A stretch of DNA of 64,000 nt from Bradyrhizobium nanningense (GCF_004114535.1 NZ_LBJC01000030.1:124001-188000), one strand, 5' to 3'. Numbered from the stretch's first letter, positions 43,800 through 53,147 are shown. Notes: generated from the letters alone by a model not told the origin. Translations and numbers: made by a program.

Positions 43800-43892
43800 C
43801 GCCTGTAAAATACACGTTGGGTCATCGCCGGAAGCGGCCCAATTTGCCTTCACCTCCAGGATGATCCGTGGAAATTGGCGGGAGAAACAATA

Positions 43893-44543
43893 GTGCTCGA
43901 GCGCATGCCGCCCCCATCCAAGCGCATCAACGACCCTGAGCGCACCAAGCGCGACATCCTCGAAGTGGCGATGGCCGAATTCGCCTCGGAAGGCTATTCC
44001 GGCGCGCGCGTCGATGCGATCGCGGCGCGGACGCGCACTTCGAAGCGCATGATCTACTACTATTTCGGCGGCAAGGAGCAGCTCTACCTCGCGGTGCTCG
44101 AGGAGGCCTATCGCAGCATCCGCGCGCTGGAAGACCAGCTCGACATCGCGAGCTGCGACGCGCGCGAAGGGTTGCGTCGGCTGATCGAAGCGACCTTCGA
44201 CCACGACGAGCGCAACCCGAACTTCATCCGCCTGGTCTCAATCGAGAACATCCATCACGGCAAGCACCTGAAGCAGAATCTGCTGCTGCGCCAGCTCAAC
44301 GCCAGCGTGATCGCAACCCTCGACGCCATCCTCAGGCGCGGCCGCGAGGAAGGCGTCTTCCGCGACGACGTCGATGCCATCGACCTGCACCTCGCCATCT
44401 CCTCCTACTGCTTCTTCCGCGTCGCCAACCGCCACACCTTTGGCGCGCTGTTCGATCGCGACCTGAGCGAGCCCAGGATGCTGGCGAAGAGCCGGACGCA
44501 GATCGTGGAGATGATCCTGGCGTGGCTGGCGCCGAAGGTTTAG
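43893..44543 (+). CDS. TetR-family transcriptional regulator
   Basis: A 216-residue regulator. The N-terminal helix-turn-helix is clear: RTKRDILEVAMAEFASEGYS, GARVDAIAARTRTSKRMIYY then YFGGKEQLYLAVLEEAYRSI. The C-terminal ligand domain (GLRRLIEATFDHDERNPNFI, LRQLNASVIATLDAIL, AISSYCFFRVANRHTFGALF) resembles TetR_C regulators of the YcdC/RutR-like type. I chose GTG 43893 because GGGAG lies 8 bases upstream; ATG 43905 is an alternative. It faces the convergent ABC permease gene, so its targets are not evident; the binding-site candidate upstream suggests autoregulation. Confidence 0.88.
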   Translation: MLERMPPPSKRINDPERTKRDILEVAMAEFASEGYSGARVDAIAARTRTSKRMIYYYFGGKEQLYLAVLEEAYRSIRALEDQLDIASCDAREGLRRLIEATFDHDERNPNFIRLVSIENIHHGKHLKQNLLLRQLNASVIATLDAILRRGREEGVFRDDVDAIDLHLAISSYCFFRVANRHTFGALFDRDLSEPRMLAKSRTQIVEMILAWLAPKV

Positions 44544-44591
44544 CTGGCGCTCAAGTCGGGCGACGACGCCGAAAGCGGAGCGGCGCTCCCC

Positions 44592-45377
44592 TCACCCGCC
44601 CTTCTTCTGCCGCGCGCTCGCCAGCAGCACCAGCATGAACGAGGCCGCCGTCATCAGCGTCGAGATCGCGGCGATGGTCGGGTCGATCTCGTCGCGCAGC
44701 GCGGTGAACATGCGCTTGGTCAGCGGCTGGTACTGGCCGCCCGAGATGAACAGCGCGACAATGGTCTCGTCCACCGCCGAGATGAAGGCGAAGATGCCGC
44801 CGGCGACTACGCTGGACTTGATCTGCGGCAGCGTCACCGCAAAGAAGCTGCGAAGGCGGTTCATGCCGAGGCTGCGCGCCACCATCTCCTGCGCCGGATC
44901 GAAGCTCTGTAAGCCCGCCAGCACCGAGATGACGACGTAAGGCAATCCCAGCATCACATTCGCCAGCACGAGGCCGGGCATGGTGGCGACCAGGCCGACC
45001 TTGGCATAGACGAAGAAGATGCCGACCGCGGTGATGATGATCGGCACCACCAGCGGCAGCAGCAGCGCCATATGGATCACGCGCATGATCCGCAGCTTCG
45101 ACTGGCTGATGGCGTAGGCAGCAGCCACCCCACACGGCGTTGCGATCAGGACGGTCAGGACTGCGACGGTCAGCGTCACCCGCGTCGCCTGCATCCAGGC
45201 CGGGTTGGCGAAATATTGCTGATACCAGCGCAGCGAGAAGGACGGCGGCGGGAAGGTGAGGAAGCGCGCGCTGGAGAACGAGATCGGCACGATGATCAGA
45301 ATGGGGAGGATTAGATAGACCAGCACCAGCGCGCTGATCGCATAGAGGACGATGCTTGCGGCCGCGGAGCGCGTCAT
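44592..45377 (-). CDS. ABC transporter permease, PotC-like
   Basis: A 261-residue inner-membrane permease with about six helices. It starts MTRSAAASIVLYAISALVLV; the region QEMVARSLGMNRLRSFFAVT LPQ carries the EAA-like loop that contacts the ATPase. It pairs with the PotB-like permease upstream, overlapping its stop by ATGA. Together they form the channel of a spermidine/putrescine-type (or related) importer. It is the last gene of the transporter operon, convergent with the TetR gene. Confidence 0.9.
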   Translation of the reverse strand: MTRSAAASIVLYAISALVLVYLILPILIIVPISFSSARFLTFPPPSFSLRWYQQYFANPAWMQATRVTLTVAVLTVLIATPCGVAAAYAISQSKLRIMRVIHMALLLPLVVPIIITAVGIFFVYAKVGLVATMPGLVLANVMLGLPYVVISVLAGLQSFDPAQEMVARSLGMNRLRSFFAVTLPQIKSSVVAGGIFAFISAVDETIVALFISGGQYQPLTKRMFTALRDEIDPTIAAISTLMTAASFMLVLLASARQKKGG

Positions 45378-46258
45378 TTCTGCCCCAACGCGCGATCGAG
45401 CGAGATGAAACGGCTGACGACGACGAAGATCGCGAGGACGCTGAGGAGCAGCACCACTGCGACGGCGCTCGCGGCCCCGAACTGGTTGTAAAGCTCGACA
45501 TTGCGGCTCACCAGCATTGACACCATCACGGTGCGGCCGCCGCCCAGCAATTCCGGCGTGATGTAGAAGCCGAGGCAGAGCACGAACACCATGGTACAGC
45601 CCGCCAGCACGCCCGGCAGCGACAGCGGCAGGAACACGCGGACAAAGGTTAGCGACGGGCTTGCGCCCAGGCTGGCGCCGGCCTGCATCAGCTCGTTCGG
45701 GATCTTCTGCATGGTCGCATAAAGCGGCAGCACCATGAAGGGCAGCAGGATGTGCACCGTCGCGACGACCGTGCCGAAGGTGTTGTGGACCAGCGCGAGC
45801 GGCTCGGAGATCCATTCGAGATTGCGCAGGAGCTGATTGATCACGCCGCTGCGCTGAAGCAGCACCAGCCAGGCATAGGCGCGCACCAGCACGCTGGTCC
45901 AGAACGGCAGCACGACGAGCGACAGGATGAGGATGCTCCATCCTTTCGGCACCGAGTTGGCAAGATAAGCCACGGGATAACCGAGCAGCAGCGCGATCCC
46001 CGTGACCGCGAGGCTGATCTCGAAGGTCAGCGCGAAGCTGCGCCAGTAGACGTCTTCCGTGAACACGCGGCGATAATTCTCCAGCGTGAAGCCGTCATGG
46101 TAGATCGACTGCCAGGCGAGCCAGCCGACCGGCAGCACGATCAGCGCCAGAATCACCAGCAGCGCCGGCGACACCAATGCCAGCATCAGGCCGTGCTCGC
46201 GGCGCCGATGCTTTTGGGAGGGATCTGGCACTGATGTCGTCAGCATAAGCTCGCTCAT
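45374..46258 (-). CDS. ABC transporter permease, PotB-like
   Basis: A 294-residue permease with a polar N-terminal tail (MSELMLTTSVPDPSQKHRRR) and six hydrophobic segments. ELMQAGASLGASPSLTFVRV is the EAA-type coupling loop. The family is that of PotB/PotH polyamine permeases. ATG 46258 is chosen because homology begins there; the open frame continues upstream into the repeat. The next gene upstream encodes the binding protein. Confidence 0.9.
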   Translation of the reverse strand: MSELMLTTSVPDPSQKHRRREHGLMLALVSPALLVILALIVLPVGWLAWQSIYHDGFTLENYRRVFTEDVYWRSFALTFEISLAVTGIALLLGYPVAYLANSVPKGWSILILSLVVLPFWTSVLVRAYAWLVLLQRSGVINQLLRNLEWISEPLALVHNTFGTVVATVHILLPFMVLPLYATMQKIPNELMQAGASLGASPSLTFVRVFLPLSLPGVLAGCTMVFVLCLGFYITPELLGGGRTVMVSMLVSRNVELYNQFGAASAVAVVLLLSVLAIFVVVSRFISLDRALGQK

Positions 46259-46269
46259 CTCGGGTGCTG

Positions 46270-46395
46270 CACCTCTCCCGCTTGCGGGAGAGGTCGGATC
46301 GCGAAAGCGGTCCGGGTGAGGGTTCTGTCCTCTTGGGGATTCTTTCTCGCGGAGACACCCTCTCCCCAACCCTCCCCCGCAAGCGGGGGAGGGAG
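46270..46395. repeat. Palindromic repeat between the binding-protein and permease genes
   Basis: ACCTCTCCCGCTTGCGGGAG and CCTCCCCCGCAAGCGGGGGA mark the ends, with CACCCTCTCCCCAACCC inside, the same family as 28631-28776. As an intercistronic hairpin it may keep binding-protein mRNA more abundant than permease mRNA. Confidence 0.8.
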
Positions 46396-46439
46396 CGCAG
46401 CGTCGGCAGTGGTGCGACTCGCGCTCATCACGACTATAC

Positions 46440-47489
46440 TTACTTCTGCATGAAGGACGCCCAGCGCTTCTCGGCGGCTTCTCCGGCAGGCGAGGACCAC
46501 CAGGCGTAGGACATCAGCGCCTGCTTGGCCGCGTTCGCCGGCTCGCTCGGCAATTGCGCCGCACGCTCAGGCTTGATCACGTTCGTCTCGAACGCCTTGG
46601 GATTGCCCGGACCGTAATCGATGTGCAGCGGCAGATTGGCCTGGTGCACGGGATCGACGGCCTCGTTGAGGAATTTGACCGCGGTGGCGAGATTGGGCGC
46701 GCCCTTGAGGATGCAGAGCGAAGTGCTCTGCAGGATGCCCTGGTTGTAGGTGAAGGCGACCTTGGCACCTTCCTTGGCGACGGCGCTGACGCGGCCGTTC
46801 CAGGCCATCTCCATGTCGACCTCGCCGTCATTGAGCAGCTGCGCCGACTGGGCGCCCGAGGTCCACCACACCGTGATGTGCGGCTTGATCTCCTCGAGCT
46901 TCCTGAAGGCGCGGTCGACGTCGAGCGGGTAGAGCTTGTCCGGCGCGACGCCGTCGGCCATCAACGCCGCCTCGAGCGTGGCGATCGGATGGTTGCGCAA
47001 CGCGCGGCGGCCCGGGAATTTCTTCACGTCCCAGAAATCCGCCCAGCTGTTCGGTGCATCCTTCGGGAACGTCTTCTGGCTGAAGGCGAGCACGCTGGAA
47101 TAGAATTCGTAGGAGACGGAGTAAAGACTGCGATACGCCTCCGGCATCGCCGCAGCGTTGGGGATCTTCGAGAAGTCGAGCTTCTCGATCAGCCCCTGCT
47201 CCCCGCCGCGCAGGCAATAGCCGGTCGGGGTGTCGACCACGTCCCAGATCGGCTTGCCGCTGCCGACTTGCGTCTTGATCGCCGGCCAGGCGTCGGGAAT
47301 CGAATCCTGGTTGATAGTGATGCCGAGCTTCTTGGCGGAGGGATCGAGGATCGCCACCGTCTGCGCCTGCTGATAGGCCCCGCCTTGCGAGACGAAGGTG
47401 ATCTGCTCGGCGGCATCAGCCGCGGTGCCGCTGAGCGCGATTGCACCCACCAGAGCGCAACCGAATCCGAAATTTCGTATCGCCGTCAT
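46440..47489 (-). CDS. ABC transporter substrate-binding protein, PotD-like
   Basis: A 349-residue exported protein with signal MTAIRNFGFGCALVGAIALS ending ADAA. The mature part TFVSQGGAYQQAQTVAILDP matches periplasmic spermidine/putrescine-type binding proteins (extracellular solute-binding family 1/8). Middle segments IWDVVDTPTGYCLRGGEQGL and NSWADFWDVKKFPGRRALRN are typical. GGAGGAGG precedes the ATG. It probably captures a polyamine or other amine, in keeping with the amine-oxidase-like gene next to it. The ligand is unproven. Confidence 0.88.
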   Translation of the reverse strand: MTAIRNFGFGCALVGAIALSGTAADAAEQITFVSQGGAYQQAQTVAILDPSAKKLGITINQDSIPDAWPAIKTQVGSGKPIWDVVDTPTGYCLRGGEQGLIEKLDFSKIPNAAAMPEAYRSLYSVSYEFYSSVLAFSQKTFPKDAPNSWADFWDVKKFPGRRALRNHPIATLEAALMADGVAPDKLYPLDVDRAFRKLEEIKPHITVWWTSGAQSAQLLNDGEVDMEMAWNGRVSAVAKEGAKVAFTYNQGILQSTSLCILKGAPNLATAVKFLNEAVDPVHQANLPLHIDYGPGNPKAFETNVIKPERAAQLPSEPANAAKQALMSYAWWSSPAGEAAEKRWASFMQK

Positions 47490-47512
47490 TCTCGCCTCCT
47501 CCAATAGAGATC

Positions 47513-48832
47513 TCACCGACCGATCGCATCGAGAAACTGGTACCAGCCGGCGACCATGCGCACGGCGGGCTCACGCAGCGGATAGAACGGAATCGTCTTC
47601 ATGCGCCTGATATCGAGCAGGCCCACATCGGGACTTTCGCCGCGCGCGAAAGCGGCGAGATAGCGGCCCATCAGGCTCGACATCGCAACACCCGCGCCGT
47701 TGTAGCCCAGCGAGACCAGGGTGCGGTCGTCGAGCCGGCCGATATGCGGCACCGAATCCAGTGTCATCGCGACCAGGCCCGACCATTTGTATTCGAGCGG
47801 GACGTCCGCCAAATCAGGGAAGATGCCGACCATCGCCTTGCGCAAAGCGTCGAACGCGACTTGCGAATCCTGCTTGCCGAAGGCGCCGCGTCCGCCGAAG
47901 ATCACGCGGTTATCGACCATGCGGAACCAGCGCATCATGCGCTTGGTTTCGGTATAAGTGCGCCCCGTCGGCATCAGCCGACCTGCGAGATTGCGCGGCA
48001 GCTGCCTAGTCGCGACCATGGCGCTGCGGAACGGGATCAGCGTGCGTTGCATGTGCGCGGTGGCGCCGGTGAGGTCGGAATAGCTGTTGGTGGCGATGAT
48101 CGCCTGTTTTGCTCGCACGGCTCCCCGTGGCGTCTCGGCGACGATTCCGTCCTTCTCACGCCGCAGCCTGATGACGGGCGACTGCTGGAAGATGGAGACG
48201 CCGCGACGCGCGACGCCGTCGGTGAGGCCGCGCAGATAGTTCAGCGGATGAATGCCGCCGGAACCGGGATTGAGCACGCCGCCGACGAAGATGTCCGAAC
48301 CGGTCTCGTCACGCACCCCGTTCTTGTCGAGGATGCGAACCTCGGCAGACCCCATCTCGCGCGTCATCCAGTTGGCTTCGTCGATCGCGGACCGGAGCGT
48401 CGTCTCGTTATGCGCGGCCTTGACCTGGCCGGTGCGGGTCAATGCCGCGCTGGCGATGTCGAATTCGGAGACGAGCTCCTCGACCATATCAGTCGATTCA
48501 TGCGCGATCTCGTACATGCGCCGTGCCATGGCGCGGCCATGTGCGGCATCGACCTCGCGAAACGACAGGCGGAACTTTGCGGTGATCACGCCGCCGTTGC
48601 GGCCGCTCGCACCCCAGCCGGGACGGTTGGCCTCGAGCACGATTGGCGACAGGCCGCTCTTGGCGATGTGGTGCGCCGCGGACAAGCCGGTATATCCCGC
48701 ACCGACGATCACCACATCCGCCTGGTGCTCGCCCGACAGCACGGGAAAATCGCGCGCCGGCGCCGCCGTGGCTTCCCACAGCGAGTTGGCCGAGGGCAGC
48801 GCGCTCCAGTCCCGTGTCATGCCCGTGCTCAT
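47513..48832 (-). CDS. FAD-dependent amine/amino-acid oxidoreductase (PuuB-like DAO family)
   Basis: The 439-residue flavoprotein has DFPVLSGEHQADVVIVGAGY then TGLSAAHHIAKSGLSPIVLE (FAD dinucleotide motif), ASGRNGGVITAKFRLSFREV, and the C-terminal TLVSLGYNGAGVAMSSLMGR. These are marks of the DAO family, near gamma-glutamylputrescine oxidase and related enzymes. The start ATG 48832 overlaps the HAD gene stop (ATGA). Embedded in a polyamine-type ABC operon, it probably oxidises the imported amine or its conjugate. Confidence 0.85.
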   Translation of the reverse strand: MSTGMTRDWSALPSANSLWEATAAPARDFPVLSGEHQADVVIVGAGYTGLSAAHHIAKSGLSPIVLEANRPGWGASGRNGGVITAKFRLSFREVDAAHGRAMARRMYEIAHESTDMVEELVSEFDIASAALTRTGQVKAAHNETTLRSAIDEANWMTREMGSAEVRILDKNGVRDETGSDIFVGGVLNPGSGGIHPLNYLRGLTDGVARRGVSIFQQSPVIRLRREKDGIVAETPRGAVRAKQAIIATNSYSDLTGATAHMQRTLIPFRSAMVATRQLPRNLAGRLMPTGRTYTETKRMMRWFRMVDNRVIFGGRGAFGKQDSQVAFDALRKAMVGIFPDLADVPLEYKWSGLVAMTLDSVPHIGRLDDRTLVSLGYNGAGVAMSSLMGRYLAAFARGESPDVGLLDIRRMKTIPFYPLREPAVRMVAGWYQFLDAIGR

Positions 48833-49554
48833 GGATCTAGGCTTCCGGCCCCGATGGCCGCGTCCGCGAGCGCCTTCAACGTCGGAAAATGGAAATCCGG
48901 CTTGGTCAGCGTCTCCACCGCCGGCGTGCCGCCGAAGCCGGCGATGCCCTGGCGACGTTCGATCCAGCACACCTTGTAGCCGAGCTTCCGCGCGACCCCG
49001 ACGTCGTGGTACTGGCTCTGCGCGACATGCAAAATGTCGGACTGCTTGTAGCCGAAAGCGGACTGGCGCCCCCTGTTGTAGGCGAAGAATTCAGGATTGG
49101 GTTTCGCAACGCCGGTGTCGTCGGCACACACCGTGTCGTCGAAGGGATCGCCGAGCGCGTGGGCATAGCAGGACAGCGCGACGCGGTCTGCATTGGTCAT
49201 CGCCACCAAGCGGAATTTCGTGCGCAGGCGCTTGAGCGCCTCGACCGAATCCGAGAACGGTCCCCAGCGCAGCACGGCAAGCTGGAACATTTCGCAGGAC
49301 GCATCATCCGATGGCAGCCCGAGCTCCTTGGCAAGGTGGCGATAGACGTGGAACATCGCCTCGCTGGAGCGCCCGTAATGCTTGTCCCGGCCGCGCTTGT
49401 AGGGCTCGAAGATCTGATCGTCGCTGAGCTCGGCCGCCGTCTTGCCCGCGATCCTGCGCACCGCGGAGAGCACGCCGGTCTCGAAATCGATCAATGTGCC
49501 GACGACGTCGAAGGTGAGAACCTTGAAATTGCTGAACGAGGCTGGGGACGACAT
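48829..49554 (-). CDS. HAD hydrolase, 2-haloacid dehalogenase-like
   Basis: A 241-residue HAD protein. The nucleophile motif is LTFDVVGTLIDFETG near the N-terminus, FRLVAMTNADRVALSCYAHA is motif II, and GVAKPNPEFFAYNRGR with ILHVAQSQYHDVGVARKLGY carries motifs III and IV. The layout is that of type II haloacid dehalogenases and similar phosphatases. Its place between the ATPase and the amine-oxidase-like gene suggests processing of an imported or intermediate compound; the reaction is unknown. The chosen ATG matches where homology begins. Confidence 0.85.
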   Translation of the reverse strand: MSSPASFSNFKVLTFDVVGTLIDFETGVLSAVRRIAGKTAAELSDDQIFEPYKRGRDKHYGRSSEAMFHVYRHLAKELGLPSDDASCEMFQLAVLRWGPFSDSVEALKRLRTKFRLVAMTNADRVALSCYAHALGDPFDDTVCADDTGVAKPNPEFFAYNRGRQSAFGYKQSDILHVAQSQYHDVGVARKLGYKVCWIERRQGIAGFGGTPAVETLTKPDFHFPTLKALADAAIGAGSLDP

Positions 49555-49588
49555 TTCGCTTCTTCTCTCGGTTGGACAAGACTTGAGT

Positions 49589-50716
49589 TCAGTCCACCCT
49601 GGGCACGACGATGGTGTCCTCGGGGTGAAGGGTGACGGTGAGGCTGCCGCCGAGCGGCGGAATGCGGCCGTAGGCCTGGTGATAGGCCGGCTGGCGCAGG
49701 CTGAGCGCAATGCCGCTTTCGAGCGCCAGGAAGATGCGCAGGCTCTCGCCCTGGTAGACGATGTCGGTGACCGTGCCGGTCAGCCGGTTGCAGGCGGCGT
49801 CCTGCGCGCCGTCGTCGATCAGGAGTTTTTCGCTGTGCACGGCGAGCATCAGGGCAGCGCCTGTGGGAATGGCGCGGCCGCTGCGCAGCAGCGCATTGCC
49901 GAGCGCGACGCTAGAGGCATCGACGCGGCGAACGGGGAGCATCGTCGCTTCGCCAATGAAGCTCGCGACGAAGGAATCGGCGGGATGATCGTGCAGGCGC
50001 TCGGGTTCATCGATCTGAATCAGCCGGCCGTCCTTCATCACCGCGACGCGGTCGCTCATGGTCAAAGCTTCGCGCTGGTCATGGGTGACATAGATGATGG
50101 TGGCGCCGATGCGCCGGTGCAGCGCGCGCAGCTCGATCTGCATGGATTCGCGCAGCTGCTTGTCGAGCGCGGACAGCGGCTCGTCCATCAGGATCAGCCG
50201 CGGCTCGAAGATCATGGCGCGCGCGAGCGCCACGCGCTGGCGCTGGCCGCCGGAGAGCTGCGCAATGCCGCGCTCCTCGTAGCCGGCGAGCCCGACCATG
50301 CCGAGCGCTGCGCGCACCTTGTCGGCCCAGCTCGCCTTCGGCAGGCGGCGGGCGCGCAAGGGGAAGGCGACGTTCTCACCGACGCTCATATGCGGGAACA
50401 GCGCGTAGTTCTGGAACACGACGCCGATGTCGCGCTTGTGCGGCGGCATGTAGGTGACGTCGCGGCCGCCGAACAGGATCGTGCCTGACGACGGCAGGGT
50501 GAAGCCGCCCAAAATTCCGAGCAGCGTGGTCTTGCCCGAGCCGGAGGGACCGAGCAGCGAGACGAACTCGCCGGCGCCGACATTGAGGGAGACGTCGTCG
50601 AGGGCGCGGACGGGGCCATAGGCCTTGCTCGCGGATCTGATCTCGACGCTTTCCGCTCGTTTGTCCAACGATCGACCTCGCCCATCCCTGTAACGGCGTG
50701 CCTCACTGCGCGCCAT
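49589..50716 (-). CDS. ABC transporter ATP-binding protein, PotA-like
   Basis: The ATPase of the importer, 375 residues. Walker A LLGPSGSGKTTLLGIL, Q-loop GVVFQNYALFPHMSVGENVA, signature LSGGQRQRVALARAM, Walker B LILMDEPLSALDKQL and switch His in YVTHDQREAL are all present, followed by a C-terminal TOBE-like regulatory part. Start: ATG 50716 gives the listed coordinates; TTG 50668 with GGCGAGG upstream is an equally good alternative that would remove 16 residues. It heads the operon, divergent from a LysR regulator. Confidence 0.93.
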   Translation of the reverse strand: MARSEARRYRDGRGRSLDKRAESVEIRSASKAYGPVRALDDVSLNVGAGEFVSLLGPSGSGKTTLLGILGGFTLPSSGTILFGGRDVTYMPPHKRDIGVVFQNYALFPHMSVGENVAFPLRARRLPKASWADKVRAALGMVGLAGYEERGIAQLSGGQRQRVALARAMIFEPRLILMDEPLSALDKQLRESMQIELRALHRRIGATIIYVTHDQREALTMSDRVAVMKDGRLIQIDEPERLHDHPADSFVASFIGEATMLPVRRVDASSVALGNALLRSGRAIPTGAALMLAVHSEKLLIDDGAQDAACNRLTGTVTDIVYQGESLRIFLALESGIALSLRQPAYHQAYGRIPPLGGSLTVTLHPEDTIVVPRVD

Positions 50717-50838
50717 AAGCCTGCTTTATAGAGAGGGAATGTGAGCACTCTTGATCGAAGCGTGCGCCGCACCAAATCTTCTCTCGTGAGCCCTGTCTTC
50801 AGGCAGTGATGGCAATGACAACAGACTTGGCAAAACTC

Positions 50839-50848
50839 GGCAATTGCC
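50839..50848. promoter_or_regulatory. Palindrome in the lysR-potA divergent region
   Basis: GGCAATTGCC is a perfect 10-bp palindrome, 30 bases before the LysR start and about 120 bases before the potA-type start. LysR regulators bind such dyads (T-N11-A type) in the region between themselves and a divergent target. Confidence 0.45.
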
Positions 50849-50878
50849 AAATTCTCACGCGGCCCATAACATGGGGTT

Positions 50879-51817
50879 ATGCCCGAGCTGCGCCGGATGC
50901 TGCCTTCCAGTAACGCCCTGTTCGTCTTTGACGCGGCGGCGCGCAATGGCAGCTTCACGGCCGCGGCCGCCGAATTGAACGTCACGCAGCCGGCGGTGAG
51001 CCGGATGCTCGGACAATTCGAGGAGCATCTCGGCGTTCGCCTGTTCGACCGGACCGCGGGGCGCGCGGTGCTCACCGAGGAAGGCGAGCTCTTGTATCGC
51101 CGCGTGCTCGACGGCTTTCGCAGTATCGAGAGCGGTCTCGTCGAGATCGAGCGGCGCCGCAAGGGTACCGAGACGGTGACGCTGTCGGTCTCGTCAGCCT
51201 TCACCACGCATTGGCTGATGCCGCGCATCGACAAGCTTCAGAAGCAATTTCCGCAGGTCGATCTGCGCTTCCAGCTCATCTCCGGCGCGTTGCGCGGGCC
51301 GGTGGAGAATGTCGACCTCGGCATGCGCTTTCGCGATCGCGAGGAGCCGTCGTCGGGCGGCACACTCGTGATGAGGGAAGTCATGCTGCCGATGTGCAGC
51401 CCCAGCTATCTCGGCGAAACCGATCCCACCGAGGGCAACACCATCATCCGCCTTGCCGAGACGCCGGGCGACTGGGCCGCGGATTACGCATCGCTCCTCA
51501 CAGGGCGCCGCGGCGCGGCCAAGGCGCTGAGCTTCACCGACTACGCCGTCGTGGTGCAGGCCGCCCTGCTCGGCCAGGGCATCGCGCTCGGCTGGTTGAC
51601 GGTCACCTCGCACTGGTTATTGACCGGCGCTCTGGTGCCGGCCTCCGACCGGTTGACCACCACGCGCCGGGTCTGCGAATTCCTGCCGCCGCGCAATCGC
51701 TTGATGCGCCCCATCGCCGCCGAGATCCGCGACTGGATCATCGCGCAGATGACAAGCGAGATCGCCGCGATCGACCGGCTCTATCCGAAGCTCGGCGCGA
51801 TGGAAGCGTGCTACTAG
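50879..51817 (+). CDS. LysR-family transcriptional regulator
   Basis: A 312-residue regulator. The N-terminal helix-turn-helix LFVFDAAARNGSFTAAAAEL then NVTQPAVSRMLGQFEEHLGV and RLFDRTAGRAVLTEEGELL is diagnostic. The effector domain includes LSVSSAFTTHWLMPRIDKLQ and VVVQAALLGQGIALGWLTVT. It is divergent from the polyamine-type ABC operon and very probably controls it, with an inducer from the imported amine or its product. It converges with uxuA on the other side. Confidence 0.92.
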   Translation: MPELRRMLPSSNALFVFDAAARNGSFTAAAAELNVTQPAVSRMLGQFEEHLGVRLFDRTAGRAVLTEEGELLYRRVLDGFRSIESGLVEIERRRKGTETVTLSVSSAFTTHWLMPRIDKLQKQFPQVDLRFQLISGALRGPVENVDLGMRFRDREEPSSGGTLVMREVMLPMCSPSYLGETDPTEGNTIIRLAETPGDWAADYASLLTGRRGAAKALSFTDYAVVVQAALLGQGIALGWLTVTSHWLLTGALVPASDRLTTTRRVCEFLPPRNRLMRPIAAEIRDWIIAQMTSEIAAIDRLYPKLGAMEACY

Positions 51818-51853
51818 GCAGGCGGTGTTGGGTGAGGCACCCTCCCTCCCCGT

Positions 51854-51927
51854 CATTGCGAGCGCAGCGAAGCAATCCAGAGTCTATCTGCGGAGGGATT
51901 CTGGATTGCTTCGCTGCGCTCGCAATG
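51854..51927. terminator. Perfect 28-bp inverted repeat between convergent lysR and uxuA
   Basis: CATTGCGAGCGCAGCGAAGC (28-base arm, 51854-51881) is fully complementary to the arm at 51900-51927, with an 18-base loop. It is a member of a common Bradyrhizobium repeat type and likely acts as a bidirectional terminator. Confidence 0.8.
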
Positions 51928-51950
51928 CCGATGTGGAGAGAGCTTTGGCC

Positions 51951-53147
51951 CTACCGATGCTCGATCGCCCGGATCGCGCCACGCAGCTCGGCGAGACCGC
52001 GCAGACGGCCGATGGCGGTGTAGCCGGGGTTGGTGCGCTTGGTGGCGGCGAGGTCGTCGAGCATGCGGTGGCCGTGATCGGGACGGAAGACGATCCTCTT
52101 GTCCGACGACCGCCGGGCGTTCTCCTTCAAGAGCGCCTTCAGCACCGCGACCATGTCGACGTCGCCGTCGAGATGATCGGACTCGTAGAACGACAGCCCG
52201 TCCGCCTCGCGCTTGGTGGCGCGCAGGTGGGCAAAGGCAATGCGCGGGCCGAAGCGCTCGGCCATTTCAGGCAAATTGTTCTCGGGTCGCACGCCGAGCG
52301 AGCCCGTGCACAGGCAGATGCCGTTGGCCTTCGACGGCACCGCATCGAACAGCGCCTGATAATCGTCGGCTGAGGAGGCGATGCGCGGCAGACCGAACAG
52401 CGGCCGCGGCGGATCGTCCGGATGCAGGGTCAGCGACACCCCGAGCTGCTCGGCCACCGGCGTCACGCGCGCCAGAAACTCGGCGAGATGCTGCCGCAGG
52501 ATCTTTGGCGTGATGTCGCGATAAGTCTCCAGCCGATCGCGGAATTGCGGGATGGTCATCGGCTCGGTGGTCGAGCCCGGCAGCGCGGTGGCGATCACCA
52601 TGACCAGATAGTCGATATCGGCCTGGCTCATCTGGTCGAACAGCTTCTTGGCGCGCGCCTGCTGCTCGGGCGAGTATTCCTGCACGGCCGCAGGACGCTT
52701 GAGGATGTGCAGCTCAAAGGCGGCAAAGCGCTCCTGGTCGAAGCGCATGGCGCGGGCGCCGTTCGGCAGCTCCCATTCGAGATCGGTGCGGCACCAATCG
52801 ACCACCGGCATGAAGTTATAGCAGATGATCTTGATGCCGGCGCTCGCGACCGCCTCCAGGCTCGCGATCCACGCCTCGGTGGACTTCGTCGCCTTAGCCC
52901 CCAGGCGCTTGACGTCGTCGGGGATTGGAATCGATTCCACCACCGACCAGGTCAATCGCGAGCGGCCGGGTCGACCGCGCTCGATGAAGTTCTTGCGCTC
53001 CTCGACCGCCTTGCGCGTCCAGGCCTCCCCAATCGGCACCTGATGCAGCGCCGAGACGATGTCACTCGCCCCGGCCTGCCTGACGTCGTCCAGCGACACG
53101 GGATCGTCGGGCCCGTACCAGCGCCATCCCTCCAGCATCATAGGCAT
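51951..53147 (-). CDS. uxuA: Mannonate dehydratase
   Basis: UxuA converts D-mannonate to 2-keto-3-deoxygluconate in hexuronate catabolism. The 398-residue protein has MLEGWRWYGPDDPVSLDDVR at the start, IKIICYNFMPVVDWCRTDLE, TLHPDDPPRPLFGLPRIAS, GICLCTGSLGVRPENNLPEM, ESDHLDGDVDMV and FRPDHGHRMLDDLAATKRTN PGY, all conserved in UxuA, including the metal ligands in HPDDPP, CTGSLG and DHGH. It is co-oriented with an idonate/gulonate-type dehydrogenase and the TRAP transporter, and its partner uxuB lies in the same locus. Confidence 0.95.
   Translation of the reverse strand: MPMMLEGWRWYGPDDPVSLDDVRQAGASDIVSALHQVPIGEAWTRKAVEERKNFIERGRPGRSRLTWSVVESIPIPDDVKRLGAKATKSTEAWIASLEAVASAGIKIICYNFMPVVDWCRTDLEWELPNGARAMRFDQERFAAFELHILKRPAAVQEYSPEQQARAKKLFDQMSQADIDYLVMVIATALPGSTTEPMTIPQFRDRLETYRDITPKILRQHLAEFLARVTPVAEQLGVSLTLHPDDPPRPLFGLPRIASSADDYQALFDAVPSKANGICLCTGSLGVRPENNLPEMAERFGPRIAFAHLRATKREADGLSFYESDHLDGDVDMVAVLKALLKENARRSSDKRIVFRPDHGHRMLDDLAATKRTNPGYTAIGRLRGLAELRGAIRAIEHR

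Noticed and set aside
51854-51927. CRISPR-like or tRNA-like structure
   Set aside because: It is a single perfect inverted repeat with one loop; there are no direct repeats with spacers and no cloverleaf.
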